A stretch of 64,000 bases of DNA from Pseudomonas sp. GD04019 (lineage in GTDB: Bacteria; Pseudomonadota; Gammaproteobacteria; Pseudomonadales; Pseudomonadaceae): positions 496,001 through 560,000 of the forward strand of contig NZ_JAOEEA010000001.1 of assembly GCF_029837695.1 (NCBI RefSeq). The letters run 5' to 3'. The position numbers and the translations under genes are program-made. Shown piece by piece: positions 1 to 9,644 of this stretch. The notes beneath the pieces are model-generated. The model searched no databases. It saw nothing but the letters and a program-made list of their open reading frames with translations, and was not told the origin of the DNA. Within the stretch, counting starts at the first letter, position 1. Each line of letters begins with the position of its first letter.

Positions 1-2
1 AA

Positions 3-473
3 CGCCCCGAAGCCGAGCCGAGCCCCGCACTGCAACAACTCAGTTGCACCTGGTTGGTGCAACCCGAGCAGCGCCTGCGGGATGGCAGGGCGGTTTCCCT
101 GCTCGACGAACAGTTCCACTGCCAGCTGGTGGAGGCCGGCGGCAACCGCGAGATGGCCCGCGTGCACCTGGAGGTCACCGAGAAGATCCGCATTCTAAGG
201 CGCCTGGACTTCACCCAGACGCCACGGATTACCGCCACCTACAACGAACACGGACGGATTCTCGGCGCGATCCTCGCGCGCCGATGCGAAGAGGCACAGC
301 TATTGCTCAGGACCCATATCGAGGAGAGCAAGGCGGAAGTGCGCAAGCTCACTCTGCACATGCTGCACAGCGCCCGACAGAAGGCGCAGGCGGCGCAGGG
401 CGAGCGCGATGACCTTGGTTCCACTGCCAGAACGGATAACAACAACCCAGCAGTTCAACACTCAAGTTCGTGA
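3..473 (+). CDS. GntR-family regulator, C-terminal FCD ligand-binding domain (5' truncated)
   Basis: The window opens inside this gene, so the N-terminal winged-helix DNA-binding part is missing. The visible ~156 residues are helical and have the layout of a GntR-family FCD domain: an FHxxL-like helix near a GN pair, an arginine-rich 'KIRILRRLD' helix, an 'YNEHGRILGAILARR' segment with the conserved EH, and a closing 'LLRTHIEES' helix with the conserved His. These His residues usually bind a metal or organic acid effector. The stop lies 14 bp before urtA, so the regulator probably belongs to the urea transporter locus and may control it. The family assignment rests on the FCD half only. Confidence 0.75.
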   Translation, partial: RPEAEPSPALQQLSCTWLVQPEQRLRDGRAVSLLDEQFHCQLVEAGGNREMARVHLEVTEKIRILRRLDFTQTPRITATYNEHGRILGAILARRCEEAQLLLRTHIEESKAEVRKLTLHMLHSARQKAQAAQGERDDLGSTARTDNNNPAVQHSSS

Positions 474-487
474 ATGGAGATCGCACT

Positions 488-1753
488 ATGCAACGTCGCA
501 GCCTGATCAAGGCCTTCACCCTTTCCGCTTCCATCGCCGCCATGGGCATGACCTGGACCGTACAGGCCGCCGAGACCATCAAGGTCGGCATCCTGCACTC
601 GCTGTCCGGCACCATGGCCATCTCCGAGACCTCGCTGAAAGACATGGCGCTGATGACCATCGACGAGATCAACGCCAAGGGCGGCGTCAATGGCAAGCAG
701 CTGGAAGCGGTGGTGGTCGACCCGGCCTCCAACTGGCCGCTGTTCGCCGAGAAGGCACGCCAGCTGCTGACCCAGGACAAGGTCGACGTGGTCTTCGGCT
801 GCTGGACCTCGGTATCGCGCAAGTCCGTGCTGCCGGTATTCGAGGAACTCAACGGCCTGCTGTTCTACCCGGTCCAGTACGAAGGCGAAGAGATGTCGCC
901 GAACGTCTTCTACACCGGTGCGGCGCCAAACCAGCAGGCCATCCCGGCCGTCGAGTACCTGATGAGCGAAGACGGCGGCGGCGCCAAGCGCTACTTTCTG
1001 CTCGGCACCGACTACGTCTACCCGCGCACCACCAACAAGATCCTGCGCAGCTTCCTGCATTCCAAAGGCGTGCAGGACAAGGATATCGAAGAGGTCTACA
1101 CCCCCTTCGGTCATAGCGACTATCAAACCATCGTCGCCAACATCAAGAAGTTCTCCGCCGGCGGCAAGACCGCGGTGATCTCCACCGTCAACGGCGACTC
1201 CAACGTGCCGTTCTACAAGGAACTGGCCAACCAGGGCATCGAAGCCACCGACATCCCGGTGGTGGCCTTCTCGGTCGGCGAGGAAGAACTGCGCGGCATC
1301 GACACCAAGCCGCTGGTTGGCCAGCTGGCGGCCTGGAACTACTTCCAGTCGGTGGACAACTCGGTCAACACCGCCTTCGTCGACAAGTGGAAGGCCTATG
1401 CCAAGGCCAAGAACCTGCCGAACTACCAGACCGCGGTGACCAACGACCCGATGGAAGCCACCTACGTCGGCATCAACATGTGGGCCCAGGCCGTGGAAAA
1501 GGCCGGTACCACCGACGTCGACAAGGTGCGCGAGGCCCTGGCCGGCCAGACATTCGCCGCGCCGAGCGGCTACACCCTGACCATGGACAAGACCAACCAC
1601 CACCTGCACAAGCCGGTGATGATCGGCGAAGTCCAGGAGGACGGTCAGTTCTCCATCGTCTGGCAGACCGAAGGCCCGCTGCGCGCCCAACCGTGGAGCC
1701 CCTTCATCCCCGGCAACGACAAGAAGCCGGACTACGCGGTGAAGTCCAACTGA
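488..1753 (+). CDS. urtA: Urea ABC transporter substrate-binding protein UrtA
   Basis: Periplasmic urea-binding protein of 421 residues that delivers urea to the UrtBCDE importer. An N-terminal signal of about 27 residues starts MQRRSLIK and ends around VQA|AET. The mature protein is a branched-chain amino-acid type (Peripla_BP_5/6) fold, with the family's 'VGILHSLSGTMAISE' opening and 'FGCWTSVSRKSVLPVFE' segment. The start at 488 is preferred over an in-frame GTG at 470 because GGAG at 475-478 is properly spaced and the signal peptide begins here. It is first in the urt operon. The 259-bp gap to urtB carries two palindromic repeats, which may let urtA be expressed at a higher level than the membrane components. 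Confidence 0.95.
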   Translation: MQRRSLIKAFTLSASIAAMGMTWTVQAAETIKVGILHSLSGTMAISETSLKDMALMTIDEINAKGGVNGKQLEAVVVDPASNWPLFAEKARQLLTQDKVDVVFGCWTSVSRKSVLPVFEELNGLLFYPVQYEGEEMSPNVFYTGAAPNQQAIPAVEYLMSEDGGGAKRYFLLGTDYVYPRTTNKILRSFLHSKGVQDKDIEEVYTPFGHSDYQTIVANIKKFSAGGKTAVISTVNGDSNVPFYKELANQGIEATDIPVVAFSVGEEELRGIDTKPLVGQLAAWNYFQSVDNSVNTAFVDKWKAYAKAKNLPNYQTAVTNDPMEATYVGINMWAQAVEKAGTTDVDKVREALAGQTFAAPSGYTLTMDKTNHHLHKPVMIGEVQEDGQFSIVWQTEGPLRAQPWSPFIPGNDKKPDYAVKSN

Positions 1754-1800
1754 GCTGAGTGAGGCTTTCGGGGAGTCCGCGTGCGTCATGGCATCCCCAG

Positions 1801-1906
1801 CCCCTCTCCCATGAGGCGAGGGGTGACGGAGCGCCAGCCACCGTAGACCTCTCATGGCACCACACGCTTCCCCTCTCCCTCCGGGAGAGGGGCCAGGGGA
1901 GAGGGT
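1801..1906. repeat. CCCTCTCCC/GGGAGAGGG palindromic intergenic repeat (family D, copy 1)
   Basis: Two inverted C/G-rich hairpin units (cores near 1801-1823 and 1870-1906) built from CCCCTCTCCC and GGGAGAGGGG. Related paired units recur at 48785-48889 and 53780-53866. Located between urtA and urtB. Confidence 0.7.
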
Positions 1907-1937
1907 GTGTCAGCCGACACCGATCTCTCTCGGGCTC

Positions 1938-1986
1938 GTAGCCCGGATGCAATCCGGGAATCGCCTCCGGATTGCATCCGGGCTAC
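1938..1986. repeat. TAGCCCGGATGCAATCCGGG inverted repeat (family A, copy 1)
   Basis: A 49-bp near-perfect palindrome: GTAGCCCGGATGCAATCCGG, a short loop, then its reverse complement. The same unit pair occurs at 26909-26966 and 30846-30897. It ends 26 bp before urtB and would form a strong hairpin in the urtA-urtB transcript. Confidence 0.8.
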
Positions 1987-2012
1987 GGCCACCTGCAAAG
2001 GACTCATCCGCA

Positions 2013-3584
2013 ATGCCCACTGCCCTTTACCGAATCCTGCTGTCACTGGCGCTGCTGCTGCCACTGACCGCCCATGCCGGCGACGCCAGTGACTTCGTCG
2101 CCGCCAACCCGACCAAGCAGGCCAAGCTCCTCGAGAGCTGGGCCGCACAGCCCGATGCCACTCGCCAGCCGCTGCTCGATGCCTTGCAGGCCGGCCGCCT
2201 GGCCGCCGACAGCGGCAAAACCGCCTTTATCGAACAGGACGGCCAGTTCGTCGCCGCCGAGGGCGAGGCTCAACCCGCCTCACCGCCGAAGAAGCTGCGC
2301 CTGAACAACCGCCTGCGCGGCCTGCTGGCCAACGTGCAGGCCAGCCAGCAACTGCTCGCCGCAGAACCGGCCACGCGCCTGGCCGCCGCCCAGCAGCTGC
2401 AGAAGAGCGCCAAGCCGGCCCAGCTGGAACTGCTGAATGCCCGCGTCGCCGGCGAACAGGACGACAGCGTGCGCGCCGCCCTGGCCCTGGCCCTGGCCAA
2501 CCTGCAGCTGGTCGATCCCGACCCGGCCGTGCGCCTGAGCGCCGTGCGCCTGCTCGGCGAGAGCGGCGACCCGCTGGCCCGCACCCGCCTGGAAGGCCTG
2601 CTGGCCGAAGGCGTGGAAAGCGACGCCGCCGTACGCACCGCCGCCGAGACCAGCCTGGCCCAGGTCAAGCGTCGCCTGCTGGTTGGCGAGCTGCTCGGCC
2701 AGGCGTTTAGCGGCTTGAGTCTTGGCAGCATCCTGCTGCTCGCCGCCCTTGGCCTGGCCATCACCTTCGGGCTTCTGGGCGTGATCAATATGGCCCACGG
2801 CGAGATGCTGATGCTCGGCGCCTACACCACCTACATGGTGCAGATCGCCTTCCAGAAATTCGCTCCCGGCTACCTCGCCCTCTACCCGCTGGCCGCCCTG
2901 CCGGTGGCCTTCTTCGTCACCGCCGCCATCGGCATGGCGCTGGAGCGCACGGTGATCCGCCACCTCTACGGCCGCCCGCTGGAAACCCTGCTGGCCACCT
3001 GGGGCATCAGTCTGATGCTGATCCAGCTGGTGCGCGTGGTGTTCGGCGCGCAGAACGTCGAGGTCGCCAACCCCGGCTGGCTGTCCGGCGGCGTGCAGGT
3101 GCTGCCGAACCTGGTACTGCCTTACAGCCGCATGGTGATCATCGGCTTCGCGCTGTTCGTGGTGGCACTGACCTGGCTGCTGCTGAACAAGACCCGCCTG
3201 GGCCTCAACGTCCGTGCCGTCACCCAGAACCGCAACATGGCCGCCTGCTGCGGCGTGCCGACCGGGCGGGTGGACATGATGGCCTTCGGCCTCGGCTCCG
3301 GCATCGCCGGCCTCGGTGGCGTGGCCCTGAGCCAGATCGGCAACGTCGGCCCGGACCTGGGCCAGAGCTACATCATCGACTCCTTCCTGGTGGTGGTACT
3401 CGGCGGCGTCGGCCAACTGGCCGGTAGCGTGCTGGCCGCCTTCGGCCTAGGCATCGCCAACAAGCTGCTGGAGCCGCAGATCGGCGCCGTGCTCGGCAAG
3501 ATCCTGATCCTCGCGTTGATCATTCTGTTCATCCAGAAACGTCCGCAAGGCCTCTTCGCTCTCAAGGGACGGGTGATCGACTGA
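2013..3584 (+). CDS. urtB: Urea ABC transporter permease UrtB
   Basis: One of the two inner-membrane permeases of the urea importer, 523 residues. The start at 2013 begins MPTALYRILL and gives a signal-like hydrophobic segment ending near AHA. An upstream in-frame extension to 1854 would translate the repeats and is rejected. Residues ~25-220 form a hydrophilic, alanine/leucine-rich helical domain with HEAT-like repeats, typical of UrtB and absent from LivH. From ~225 onward is the LivH-type permease with many membrane spans and the motif 'GVINMAHGEMLMLGAY'. It lies between urtA and urtC in the operon, with repeats on both sides. Confidence 0.95.
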   Translation: MPTALYRILLSLALLLPLTAHAGDASDFVAANPTKQAKLLESWAAQPDATRQPLLDALQAGRLAADSGKTAFIEQDGQFVAAEGEAQPASPPKKLRLNNRLRGLLANVQASQQLLAAEPATRLAAAQQLQKSAKPAQLELLNARVAGEQDDSVRAALALALANLQLVDPDPAVRLSAVRLLGESGDPLARTRLEGLLAEGVESDAAVRTAAETSLAQVKRRLLVGELLGQAFSGLSLGSILLLAALGLAITFGLLGVINMAHGEMLMLGAYTTYMVQIAFQKFAPGYLALYPLAALPVAFFVTAAIGMALERTVIRHLYGRPLETLLATWGISLMLIQLVRVVFGAQNVEVANPGWLSGGVQVLPNLVLPYSRMVIIGFALFVVALTWLLLNKTRLGLNVRAVTQNRNMAACCGVPTGRVDMMAFGLGSGIAGLGGVALSQIGNVGPDLGQSYIIDSFLVVVLGGVGQLAGSVLAAFGLGIANKLLEPQIGAVLGKILILALIILFIQKRPQGLFALKGRVID

Positions 3585-3613
3585 TGACCGCGACCCTTAT
3601 TGCGCCATCGACC

Positions 3614-3682
3614 GTAGGGCGGGTGAAACCCGCGCGACAGATCGAACGCATCGCTGCAGCCGCGGGTTGCACCCGCCCTACG
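3614..3682. repeat. GTAGGGCGGGT...ACCCGCCCTAC inverted repeat (family B, copy 1)
   Basis: An inverted pair of about 25 bp arms (GTAGGGCGGGTGAAACCCGC and its partner ending ACCCGCCCTACG) fills the urtB-urtC gap and ends 21 bp before urtC. Other copies: 7992-8039 and 13718-13767. Confidence 0.8.
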
Positions 3683-3703
3683 GATTTAAAGGACGAGTGA
3701 CAG

Positions 3704-4789
3704 ATGAATGCGATTAATCAAACGCTGCTGGCGCGAGCCAGCAATGCCATCGGGCCGAAAGCCTCGCTAGCAGTTGGTGGACTGGTCCTTGCCATCCTGC
3801 TGGCCATGCCGCTGCTGCACCTGCTGCCGGCGGACAACGCCCTGCACGTCTCGGCCTATGGCCTGACCCTGGTCGGCAAGATCCTCTGCTACGCCATCGT
3901 CGCCTTGGCGCTGGACCTGGTCTGGGGCTACGCCGGCATGCTCTCGCTGGGCCACGGCCTGTTCTTCGCCCTCGGCGGCTACGCCATGGGCATGTACCTG
4001 ATGCGGCAATCGGCCGGTGACGGCCTGCCGGCCTTCATGAGCTTCCTCGCCTGGAGCGAGCTGCCCTGGTACTGGTACGGCACCAGCAACTTCCTCTGGG
4101 CCTTGTGCCTGGTGGTGCTGGCGCCCGGCCTGCTGGCCCTGGTGTTCGGCTTCTTCGCCTTCCGCTCGCGGATCAAGGGCGTGTACTTCTCGATCATGAC
4201 CCAGGCGCTGACCTTCGCCGGCATGCTGCTGTTCTTCCGCAACGAGACCGGCTTCGGCGGCAACAACGGTTTCACCAACTTCCGCACCATCCTCGGCTTC
4301 GATATCACCGCGCCGGGCACCCGCGCCTTCCTGTTCTTCTGCACCGTACTGCTGCTGGTCGGCAGCCTGGCGCTGGGCTTCATGCTGGCGCGCAGCAAGT
4401 TCGGCCGGGTGCTGACGGCGCTGCGCGATGCGGAGAACCGCCTGATGTTCTGCGGCTACGACCCGCGCGGCTACAAGCTGTTCATCTGGGTATTGAGCGC
4501 AGTGTTGTGCGGTCTGGCCGGCGCGCTGTACGTGCCGCAGGTAGGCATCATCAACCCCAGCGAGATGTCGCCGACCAACTCCATCGAGGCCGCCATCTGG
4601 GTCGCCCTCGGCGGGCGCGGCACGCTGATCGGCCCGCTGCTCGGCGCCGGCCTGGTCAACGGCATGAAGAGCTGGTTCACCGTGGCCTTCCCGGAATACT
4701 GGCTGTTCGCCCTCGGTGCGCTGTTCATCGTCATTACGCTGTTCCTACCAAACGGCGTGATCGGTCTGATCAAGAGGAAGTCATCATGA
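3704..4789 (+). CDS. urtC: Urea ABC transporter permease UrtC
   Basis: Second permease of the urea importer, 361 residues, LivM-type inner-membrane protein with about ten hydrophobic segments. Recognisable family segments are 'LVWGYAGMLSLGHGLFFALGGYAMG' (given here as the LivM signature region, residues ~75-100), the RxxSRxKGVYFS-like loop around residue 155, and 'PSEMSPTNSIEAAIWVALGG' near 285. It partners UrtB in the membrane and UrtD/UrtE at the cytoplasmic face. Its stop overlaps by ATGA with the start of a 50-codon ORF that bridges to urtD. Confidence 0.95.
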   Translation: MNAINQTLLARASNAIGPKASLAVGGLVLAILLAMPLLHLLPADNALHVSAYGLTLVGKILCYAIVALALDLVWGYAGMLSLGHGLFFALGGYAMGMYLMRQSAGDGLPAFMSFLAWSELPWYWYGTSNFLWALCLVVLAPGLLALVFGFFAFRSRIKGVYFSIMTQALTFAGMLLFFRNETGFGGNNGFTNFRTILGFDITAPGTRAFLFFCTVLLLVGSLALGFMLARSKFGRVLTALRDAENRLMFCGYDPRGYKLFIWVLSAVLCGLAGALYVPQVGIINPSEMSPTNSIEAAIWVALGGRGTLIGPLLGAGLVNGMKSWFTVAFPEYWLFALGALFIVITLFLPNGVIGLIKRKSS

Positions 4790-4934
4790 TCGCTACTGCG
4801 CATTTCATCTGCGGCGTTGCGCGGTGCTCGCTCCTCGCCGTACCCGCTCGTACTGCCTCGTCGCTGTGCGCCGCGCGCCTTGCAGCTGAAATTGCTCGCG
4901 ACGCGCTCCTGACGATTTCCACGGAGAAGGACCA

Positions 4935-4938
<4 letters not shown>
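4786..4938 (+). CDS. Possible 50-residue bridging ORF between urtC and urtD (repeat-derived)
   Basis: An ATG at 4786 overlaps the urtC stop (ATGA). The ORF runs 50 codons and ends in a TGA at 4936-4938 that overlaps the urtD ATG (4935), again as ATGA. The peptide starts MIATAHFICGV, is rich in Ala/Arg/Cys/Leu and resembles no family I know. The DNA is an imperfect inverted-repeat element: GCATTTCATCTGC near 4799 is mirrored by GCAGCTGAAATTGC near 4883. The likely reading is a repeat inserted into the operon whose open frame keeps ribosomes coupled from urtC to urtD. Whether the peptide itself has a role is unknown. Confidence 0.35.
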
Positions 4939-5786
<848 letters not shown>

Positions 5787-5802
5787 CTAATGATCCGCTG
5801 AT

Positions 5803-5897
5803 GGTTCCCACGCTCCAGCGTGGGAACCCCTCCCGGGACGCTCCGCGTTCCAGCGACGCAAAGCGTCGCCCGATGCATACCCACGCAGAGCGTGGGC
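5803..5897. repeat. Compound inverted repeat GGTTCCCACGCTCCAGCGTGGGAACC (family E)
   Basis: Three nested or adjacent hairpins: a perfect 26-bp palindrome at 5803-5828, GACGCTCCGCG...CGACGCAAAGCGTC at 5838-5868, and CCCACGCAGAGCGTGGG at 5880-5896. It fills the urtD-urtE gap. Only this copy is seen in the window. Confidence 0.75.
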
Positions 5898-5920
5898 ACG
5901 ATCAGACAAGGACAAAGACC

Positions 5921-6619
5921 ATGCTGCAAGTCCAACAGCTTCACCAGTACTACGGCGGCAGCCACATCCTGCGCGGCCTGTCCTTCGAGGCCAAGGTTGG
6001 CGAAGTCACCTGCCTGCTCGGGCGTAACGGCGTGGGCAAGACCACCCTGCTGAAATGCCTGATGGGCCTGATTCCGGCCAAGGAAGGCAGCATCAACTGG
6101 GAAGGCCAGACCATCAACGGCCACAAGCCGCACCAACGTGTGCACGCAGGCATCGCCTATGTGCCGCAGGGCCGCGAGATCTTCCCGCGCCTGACCGTGG
6201 AGGAGAACCTGCTGATGGGCCTGTCCCGCTTCGGCGCCAGCGAGGCCAAGACCGTCCCCGAGTTCATCTACGAGCTGTTCCCGGTGCTGCGCGAGATGAA
6301 GCAGCGCCGTGGCGGCGACCTCTCCGGCGGCCAGCAGCAACAGCTGGCCATCGGCAGGGCGCTGGCCAGCAAGCCGCGCCTGCTGATCCTCGACGAGCCC
6401 ACCGAGGGTATCCAGCCCTCGGTGATCAAGGAGATCGGCGTGGTCATCCGCAAGCTCGCCGAGCGCGGCGACATGGCCATCCTGCTGGTCGAGCAGTTCT
6501 ACGATTTCGCCGCCGAGCTGGCCGACCAGTACCTGGTGATGAGTCGCGGCGAGATCGTCCAGCAGGGCCGCGGCGAAACCATGGAAGCGGATGGCGTGCG
6601 TGGCCTGGTGGCGATCTGA
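5921..6619 (+). CDS. urtE: Urea ABC transporter ATPase UrtE
   Basis: Second ATPase of the urea importer, 232 residues, LivF-like. Start MLQVQQLHQYYGG at 5921 with AAGGA at 5908-5912. An upstream in-frame extension through the repeat is rejected. Walker A GRNGVGKTT at ~34-42, Q-loop 'AYVPQGREIFPRLTVEENL', signature 'LSGGQQQQLAIGRAL' near 134, Walker B 'LLILDEPTEGIQPS' near 153, and H-loop 'LLVEQFYDFA'. Last gene of the urt operon. Confidence 0.95.
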   Translation: MLQVQQLHQYYGGSHILRGLSFEAKVGEVTCLLGRNGVGKTTLLKCLMGLIPAKEGSINWEGQTINGHKPHQRVHAGIAYVPQGREIFPRLTVEENLLMGLSRFGASEAKTVPEFIYELFPVLREMKQRRGGDLSGGQQQQLAIGRALASKPRLLILDEPTEGIQPSVIKEIGVVIRKLAERGDMAILLVEQFYDFAAELADQYLVMSRGEIVQQGRGETMEADGVRGLVAI

Positions 6620-6671
6620 ATAACGACGCTCCACCAGGACTTTGCGCATAATCGGCTCCTCTCCCCGCTGG

Positions 6672-7100
6672 ATGCCGGCACCGATGACCGCACTGCGCCA
6701 CCTGCCGCTCCCCCTCTGCGCCGTGCTCGGCTGCGCCATGGTCATCTATGGCGGCAGCCTGCCGGACTACTGGCTGCGTCGCTCCATGCCTGAGGGCATG
6801 GAGCCAGCCTATCCGCTGCAGTGGGTGCTGCTGTTCTGCGCCATCACGCTGGCCGAGTGCGGCTTGCTGCTGGCCGTGCTGCGGCCCCGGTCGTACTGCC
6901 GCTCCTGGGGCCGCGCTTGGTGCGCCACTCTGCTGGCAATACCGCTGGCGCTGTTCTGGATAACCGGCGTGCTGCATTCGCCACCGCACTATGGCCTGCA
7001 TCTGCAGTGGTGGCTGCTGGTGTGCGCCGCTCTGCTAGTACTGAGCCTGTACTCCAGCATCGCCGCCTGGCTGCACAAACGCGCTGAGGCCCGTCGCTGA
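6672..7100 (+). CDS. Small hypothetical inner-membrane protein
   Basis: About 142 residues with four hydrophobic segments: 'LPLCAVLGCAMVIYGG', 'WVLLFCAITLAECGLLLAVL', 'CATLLAIPLALFWITGVL' and 'WLLVCAALLVLSLYSSIAAWL'. The tail is basic. The start is uncertain between 6672 and 6684, as neither has a strong ribosome site. It follows urtE on the same strand by ~50 bp and converges with eutC. A small unknown gene occupies the same place next to urease genes in other pseudomonads, so a link to urea use is possible but unproven. Confidence 0.6.
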   Translation: MPAPMTALRHLPLPLCAVLGCAMVIYGGSLPDYWLRRSMPEGMEPAYPLQWVLLFCAITLAECGLLLAVLRPRSYCRSWGRAWCATLLAIPLALFWITGVLHSPPHYGLHLQWWLLVCAALLVLSLYSSIAAWLHKRAEARR

Positions 7101-7143
7101 ACAACCCCGATCGAGCCCCCGCGCAGCGTTTTTCCGCCAGCGG

Positions 7144-7968
7144 TTACTGCAACGAATCCACCAGAAAATTCAGCCGCGCCGGCTGCTCGCCATCCAGGCC
7201 GGGCAGTTCGGCTTCATCCTTCAGACTGACGCCCGACAGCTTGCGCCGGCAGGCCTCGCGCATCAGGTACAGCAGCTTGTGCGCGGCCAGGCCGTAGCTG
7301 AGGCCCTCCAGGCGCACGTTGGAGATGCAGTTGCGGAAGGCGTCGGTCAGCCCGACCTTCGGCGCATAGGTGAAGTACAGGCCGAGGCTGTCCGGCGAAC
7401 TCAGGCCCGGACGCTCGCCGATCAGGATCACCACCATCTTCGCGCCGAGCAGCTCGGCCACCTCGTCGGCCACCGCCACCCGTCCCTGCGGCACCAGGCA
7501 CAGCGGTGCCAGCGACCAGTCGTACGCGGCCATCTGCTCGCGCAGGCGCTGCAGGAATGGCTGGCTGTGGCGCTGCACGGCCAGGGCCGAGAGGCCATCG
7601 GCGATCACGATAGCCAGATCGTAGCCGTCGGGATGCTTGGCGCGATGCTGGCGCAGTAGTTCGACCGAGGCCGCATCCAGCCGCCGGCCCAGATCGGGGC
7701 GTTGCAGGTAGGTATGCCGGTCCGCCGCCGCGCTGTGCAGCAGCAGCGCTTGCTGGCCATCGCCGCCGAGCTGCGCGGCCAGCGCGGAACAGTCCAGCGG
7801 CAGGTGCACGGCATCGCGTGCCTGGGCATGCGCGAACTGGAAGTCCAGCTGCGCATCGGTCGGCAGGCTGGTGCCGGCGCGGCCCAGGGCGATGCGCGCC
7901 GGGGTCAGGCGGCGCAGTTCCTGCCAGGGATTGTCGATGGCACCGCTCAGTGGCTTGTCGTCTTTCAA
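7144..7968 (-). CDS. eutC: Ethanolamine ammonia-lyase small subunit EutC
   Basis: Light chain of adenosylcobalamin-dependent ethanolamine ammonia-lyase, which converts ethanolamine to acetaldehyde and ammonia. 274 residues, normal family length. Family segments include '[14 protein letters not shown]', '[20 protein letters not shown]', '[12 protein letters not shown]' and '[13 protein letters not shown]'. I take a TTG start at 7966-7968, preceded by AGGAAA with 6-nt spacing. No ATG fits the conserved N-terminus. It lies downstream of eutB, separated by a 77-bp gap containing an inverted repeat. A longer open frame that reads back into eutB DNA is out of frame with eutB and is not real. Confidence 0.93.
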   Translation of the reverse strand: MKDDKPLSGAIDNPWQELRRLTPARIALGRAGTSLPTDAQLDFQFAHAQARDAVHLPLDCSALAAQLGGDGQQALLLHSAAADRHTYLQRPDLGRRLDAASVELLRQHRAKHPDGYDLAIVIADGLSALAVQRHSQPFLQRLREQMAAYDWSLAPLCLVPQGRVAVADEVAELLGAKMVVILIGERPGLSSPDSLGLYFTYAPKVGLTDAFRNCISNVRLEGLSYGLAAHKLLYLMREACRRKLSGVSLKDEAELPGLDGEQPARLNFLVDSLQ

Positions 7969-7991
7969 CGCTTGTTTCCTTGTGTAGCTCC

Positions 7992-8039
7992 CGCGGGTTG
8001 CACCCGCCCTACACGTCGTAGGGCGGGTGCAACCCGCGC
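7992..8039. repeat. Family B inverted repeat (copy 2) between eutB and eutC
   Basis: CGCGGGTTGCACCCGCCCTAC, a 5-bp spacer, then its exact reverse complement. A near-perfect 48-bp palindrome in the eutB-eutC intercistronic gap. Confidence 0.85.
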
Positions 8040-8045
8040 AATCAT

Positions 8046-9440
8046 CTAGCCCAACTGCGCCAGCGCCTGGCGAAATGCCGGCGGCAGGTTGCCGCCGAGG
8101 CGCACCTGGCCATCGCGCTGGGAGAGGATTTCCATGCGCTCCAGCCACGCCTCGAACTCCGGCGCCGGGCGCAGGCCAAGCACCTGACGGGCGTAGAGCG
8201 CGTCGTGGAACGAGGTGGTCTGGTAGTTGAGCATCACGTCGTCGGAGCCGGGGATGCCCATGATGAAGTTGATGCCGGCCGTGCCGAGCAGGGTCAGCAG
8301 GGTGTCCATGTCGTCCTGGTCGGCCTCGGCGTGGTTGGTGTAGCAGATGTCGCAGCCCATCGGCACGCCGAGCAGCTTGCCGCAGAAGTGATCCTCCAGG
8401 CCGGCGCGGATGATCTGCTTGCCGTTGTACAGGTACTCGGGGCCGATAAAGCCGACCACGGTGTTCACCAGGAACGGTTTGTAGTGGCGCGCCACCGCGT
8501 AGGCGCGCACCTCGCACGTCTGTTGGTCGACGCCGTGGTGGGCGTTGGCTGACAGTGCGCTGCCCTGGCCGGTCTCGAAATACATCAGGTTGTCGCCCAG
8601 CGTCCCGCGCTGCTGCGACAGCCCGGCCTCGTAGCCCTCCTGCAGCACCTGCAGGGTGATGCCGAAGCCGGCGTTGGCCGCCTCGGTGCCGGCGATGGAC
8701 TGGAACACCAGGTCCACCGGCGCGCCGCGCTCGATGGCCGCGATGGAGCTGGTGACATGGGTCAGCACGCAGGCCTGGGTGGGGATCTCGTAGCGCTGGA
8801 TGATCGCGTCGAGCATCTTCAGCAGATCGGTGAGCGCGCCCAGGCTGTCGGTGGCCGGGTTGATGCCGAACATGGCGTCGCCGTTGCCGTAGAGCAGGCC
8901 GTCGAGAATGCTCGCGGCGATGCCGGACGGGTCGTCGGTCGGGTGGTTGGGCTGCAGGCGCGTGGACATGCGTCCGCGCAGGCCCATAGTGTTGCGAAAA
9001 CGGGTGACCACGCGAATTTTCTGCGCCACCAGGATCAGGTCCTGCACGCGCATGATCTTCGACACCGCCGCCGCCATCTCCGGCGTCAGTCCGGGAGCCA
9101 GGGCACGCAGGCTGGCCTCGTCGGCGCGCTCGCCGAGCAGCCAGTCGCGGAAGCCGCCGACAGTGAGATGGGCGACCGGGGCGAAGGCCGCCGCGTCATG
9201 CGTGTCGATGATCAGCCGGGTGATCTCGTCGTCTTCGTAGGGAATCAGTGCCTCGCTCAGGAAGTGCTTGAGCGGGATATTGGCCAGGGCCATCTGTGCG
9301 GCGACACGCTCGGCATCGCTGCTGGCGGCCACGCCGGCCAGGTAGTCGCCGGAGCGCGCCGGGCTGGCCTTGGCCATGACCTCGCGCAGGCTGTCGAAGC
9401 GCCAGGTGTGATGGCCGACGGTGTGGCTGAAACTGGCCAT
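8046..9440 (-). CDS. eutB: Ethanolamine ammonia-lyase large subunit EutB
   Basis: Catalytic heavy chain of ethanolamine ammonia-lyase, 464 residues, full length. The TIM-barrel family segments are clear: '[18 protein letters not shown]' (~160-178), '[19 protein letters not shown]' (~182-200), '[20 protein letters not shown]' (~285), and the C-terminal '[16 protein letters not shown]' and '[16 protein letters not shown]'. The start at 9440 has AGGAGA just upstream. No microcompartment shell genes, eutA reactivase or acetaldehyde dehydrogenase are nearby, so this is the short pseudomonad form of the pathway. It is transcribed after eat, from which a 154-bp repeat element separates it. Confidence 0.96.
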   Translation of the reverse strand: MASFSHTVGHHTWRFDSLREVMAKASPARSGDYLAGVAASSDAERVAAQMALANIPLKHFLSEALIPYEDDEITRLIIDTHDAAAFAPVAHLTVGGFRDWLLGERADEASLRALAPGLTPEMAAAVSKIMRVQDLILVAQKIRVVTRFRNTMGLRGRMSTRLQPNHPTDDPSGIAASILDGLLYGNGDAMFGINPATDSLGALTDLLKMLDAIIQRYEIPTQACVLTHVTSSIAAIERGAPVDLVFQSIAGTEAANAGFGITLQVLQEGYEAGLSQQRGTLGDNLMYFETGQGSALSANAHHGVDQQTCEVRAYAVARHYKPFLVNTVVGFIGPEYLYNGKQIIRAGLEDHFCGKLLGVPMGCDICYTNHAEADQDDMDTLLTLLGTAGINFIMGIPGSDDVMLNYQTTSFHDALYARQVLGLRPAPEFEAWLERMEILSQRDGQVRLGGNLPPAFRQALAQLG

Positions 9441-9453
9441 GGGTATCTCCTAC

Positions 9454-9607
9454 GAACCTGCTCAAAGTCTGCTGCGCGTCGGGCCTGCTGCGTTAAAAGC
9501 CGGCCGGGACTCGGCGTCTCAGAATGCTCATTTACCACTCGTAAACTGCGCTTCCTCGCCGACTTTTGCCTTGCATGCCTCTAGCTCGCGAGCCTTTGAA
9601 CAGGTTC
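9454..9607. repeat. MITE-like 154-bp element with 14-bp terminal inverted repeats
   Basis: The ends GAACCTGCTCAAAG (9454-9467) and CTTTGAACAGGTTC (9594-9607) match as inverted repeats at 13 of 14 positions. Inside is a smaller palindrome, TTTACCACTCGTAAA (9531-9545), flanked by AATGCTCA and CTGCGCTTCCTCG. No ORF of its own. Similar short elements are, to my knowledge, common between Pseudomonas genes. It fills the eat-eutB gap and ends 13 bp before the eutB start, on the minus-strand upstream side. Confidence 0.65.
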
Positions 9608-9644
9608 TGAAAATGTCCCGCCGTTGCCGGCGGGCGTGGATCTA

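Noticed and set aside
1854..2012. N-terminal extension of urtB by 53 codons
   Set aside because: It would translate the family D and family A repeats. The start at 2013 gives a proper signal-like N-terminus.
7144..8517. A longer eutC reading that extends 183 codons upstream into eutB
   Set aside because: The extension passes through the inverted repeat and uses the wrong frame of eutB. A TTG with a good ribosome site at 7966-7968 matches the EutC N-terminus.
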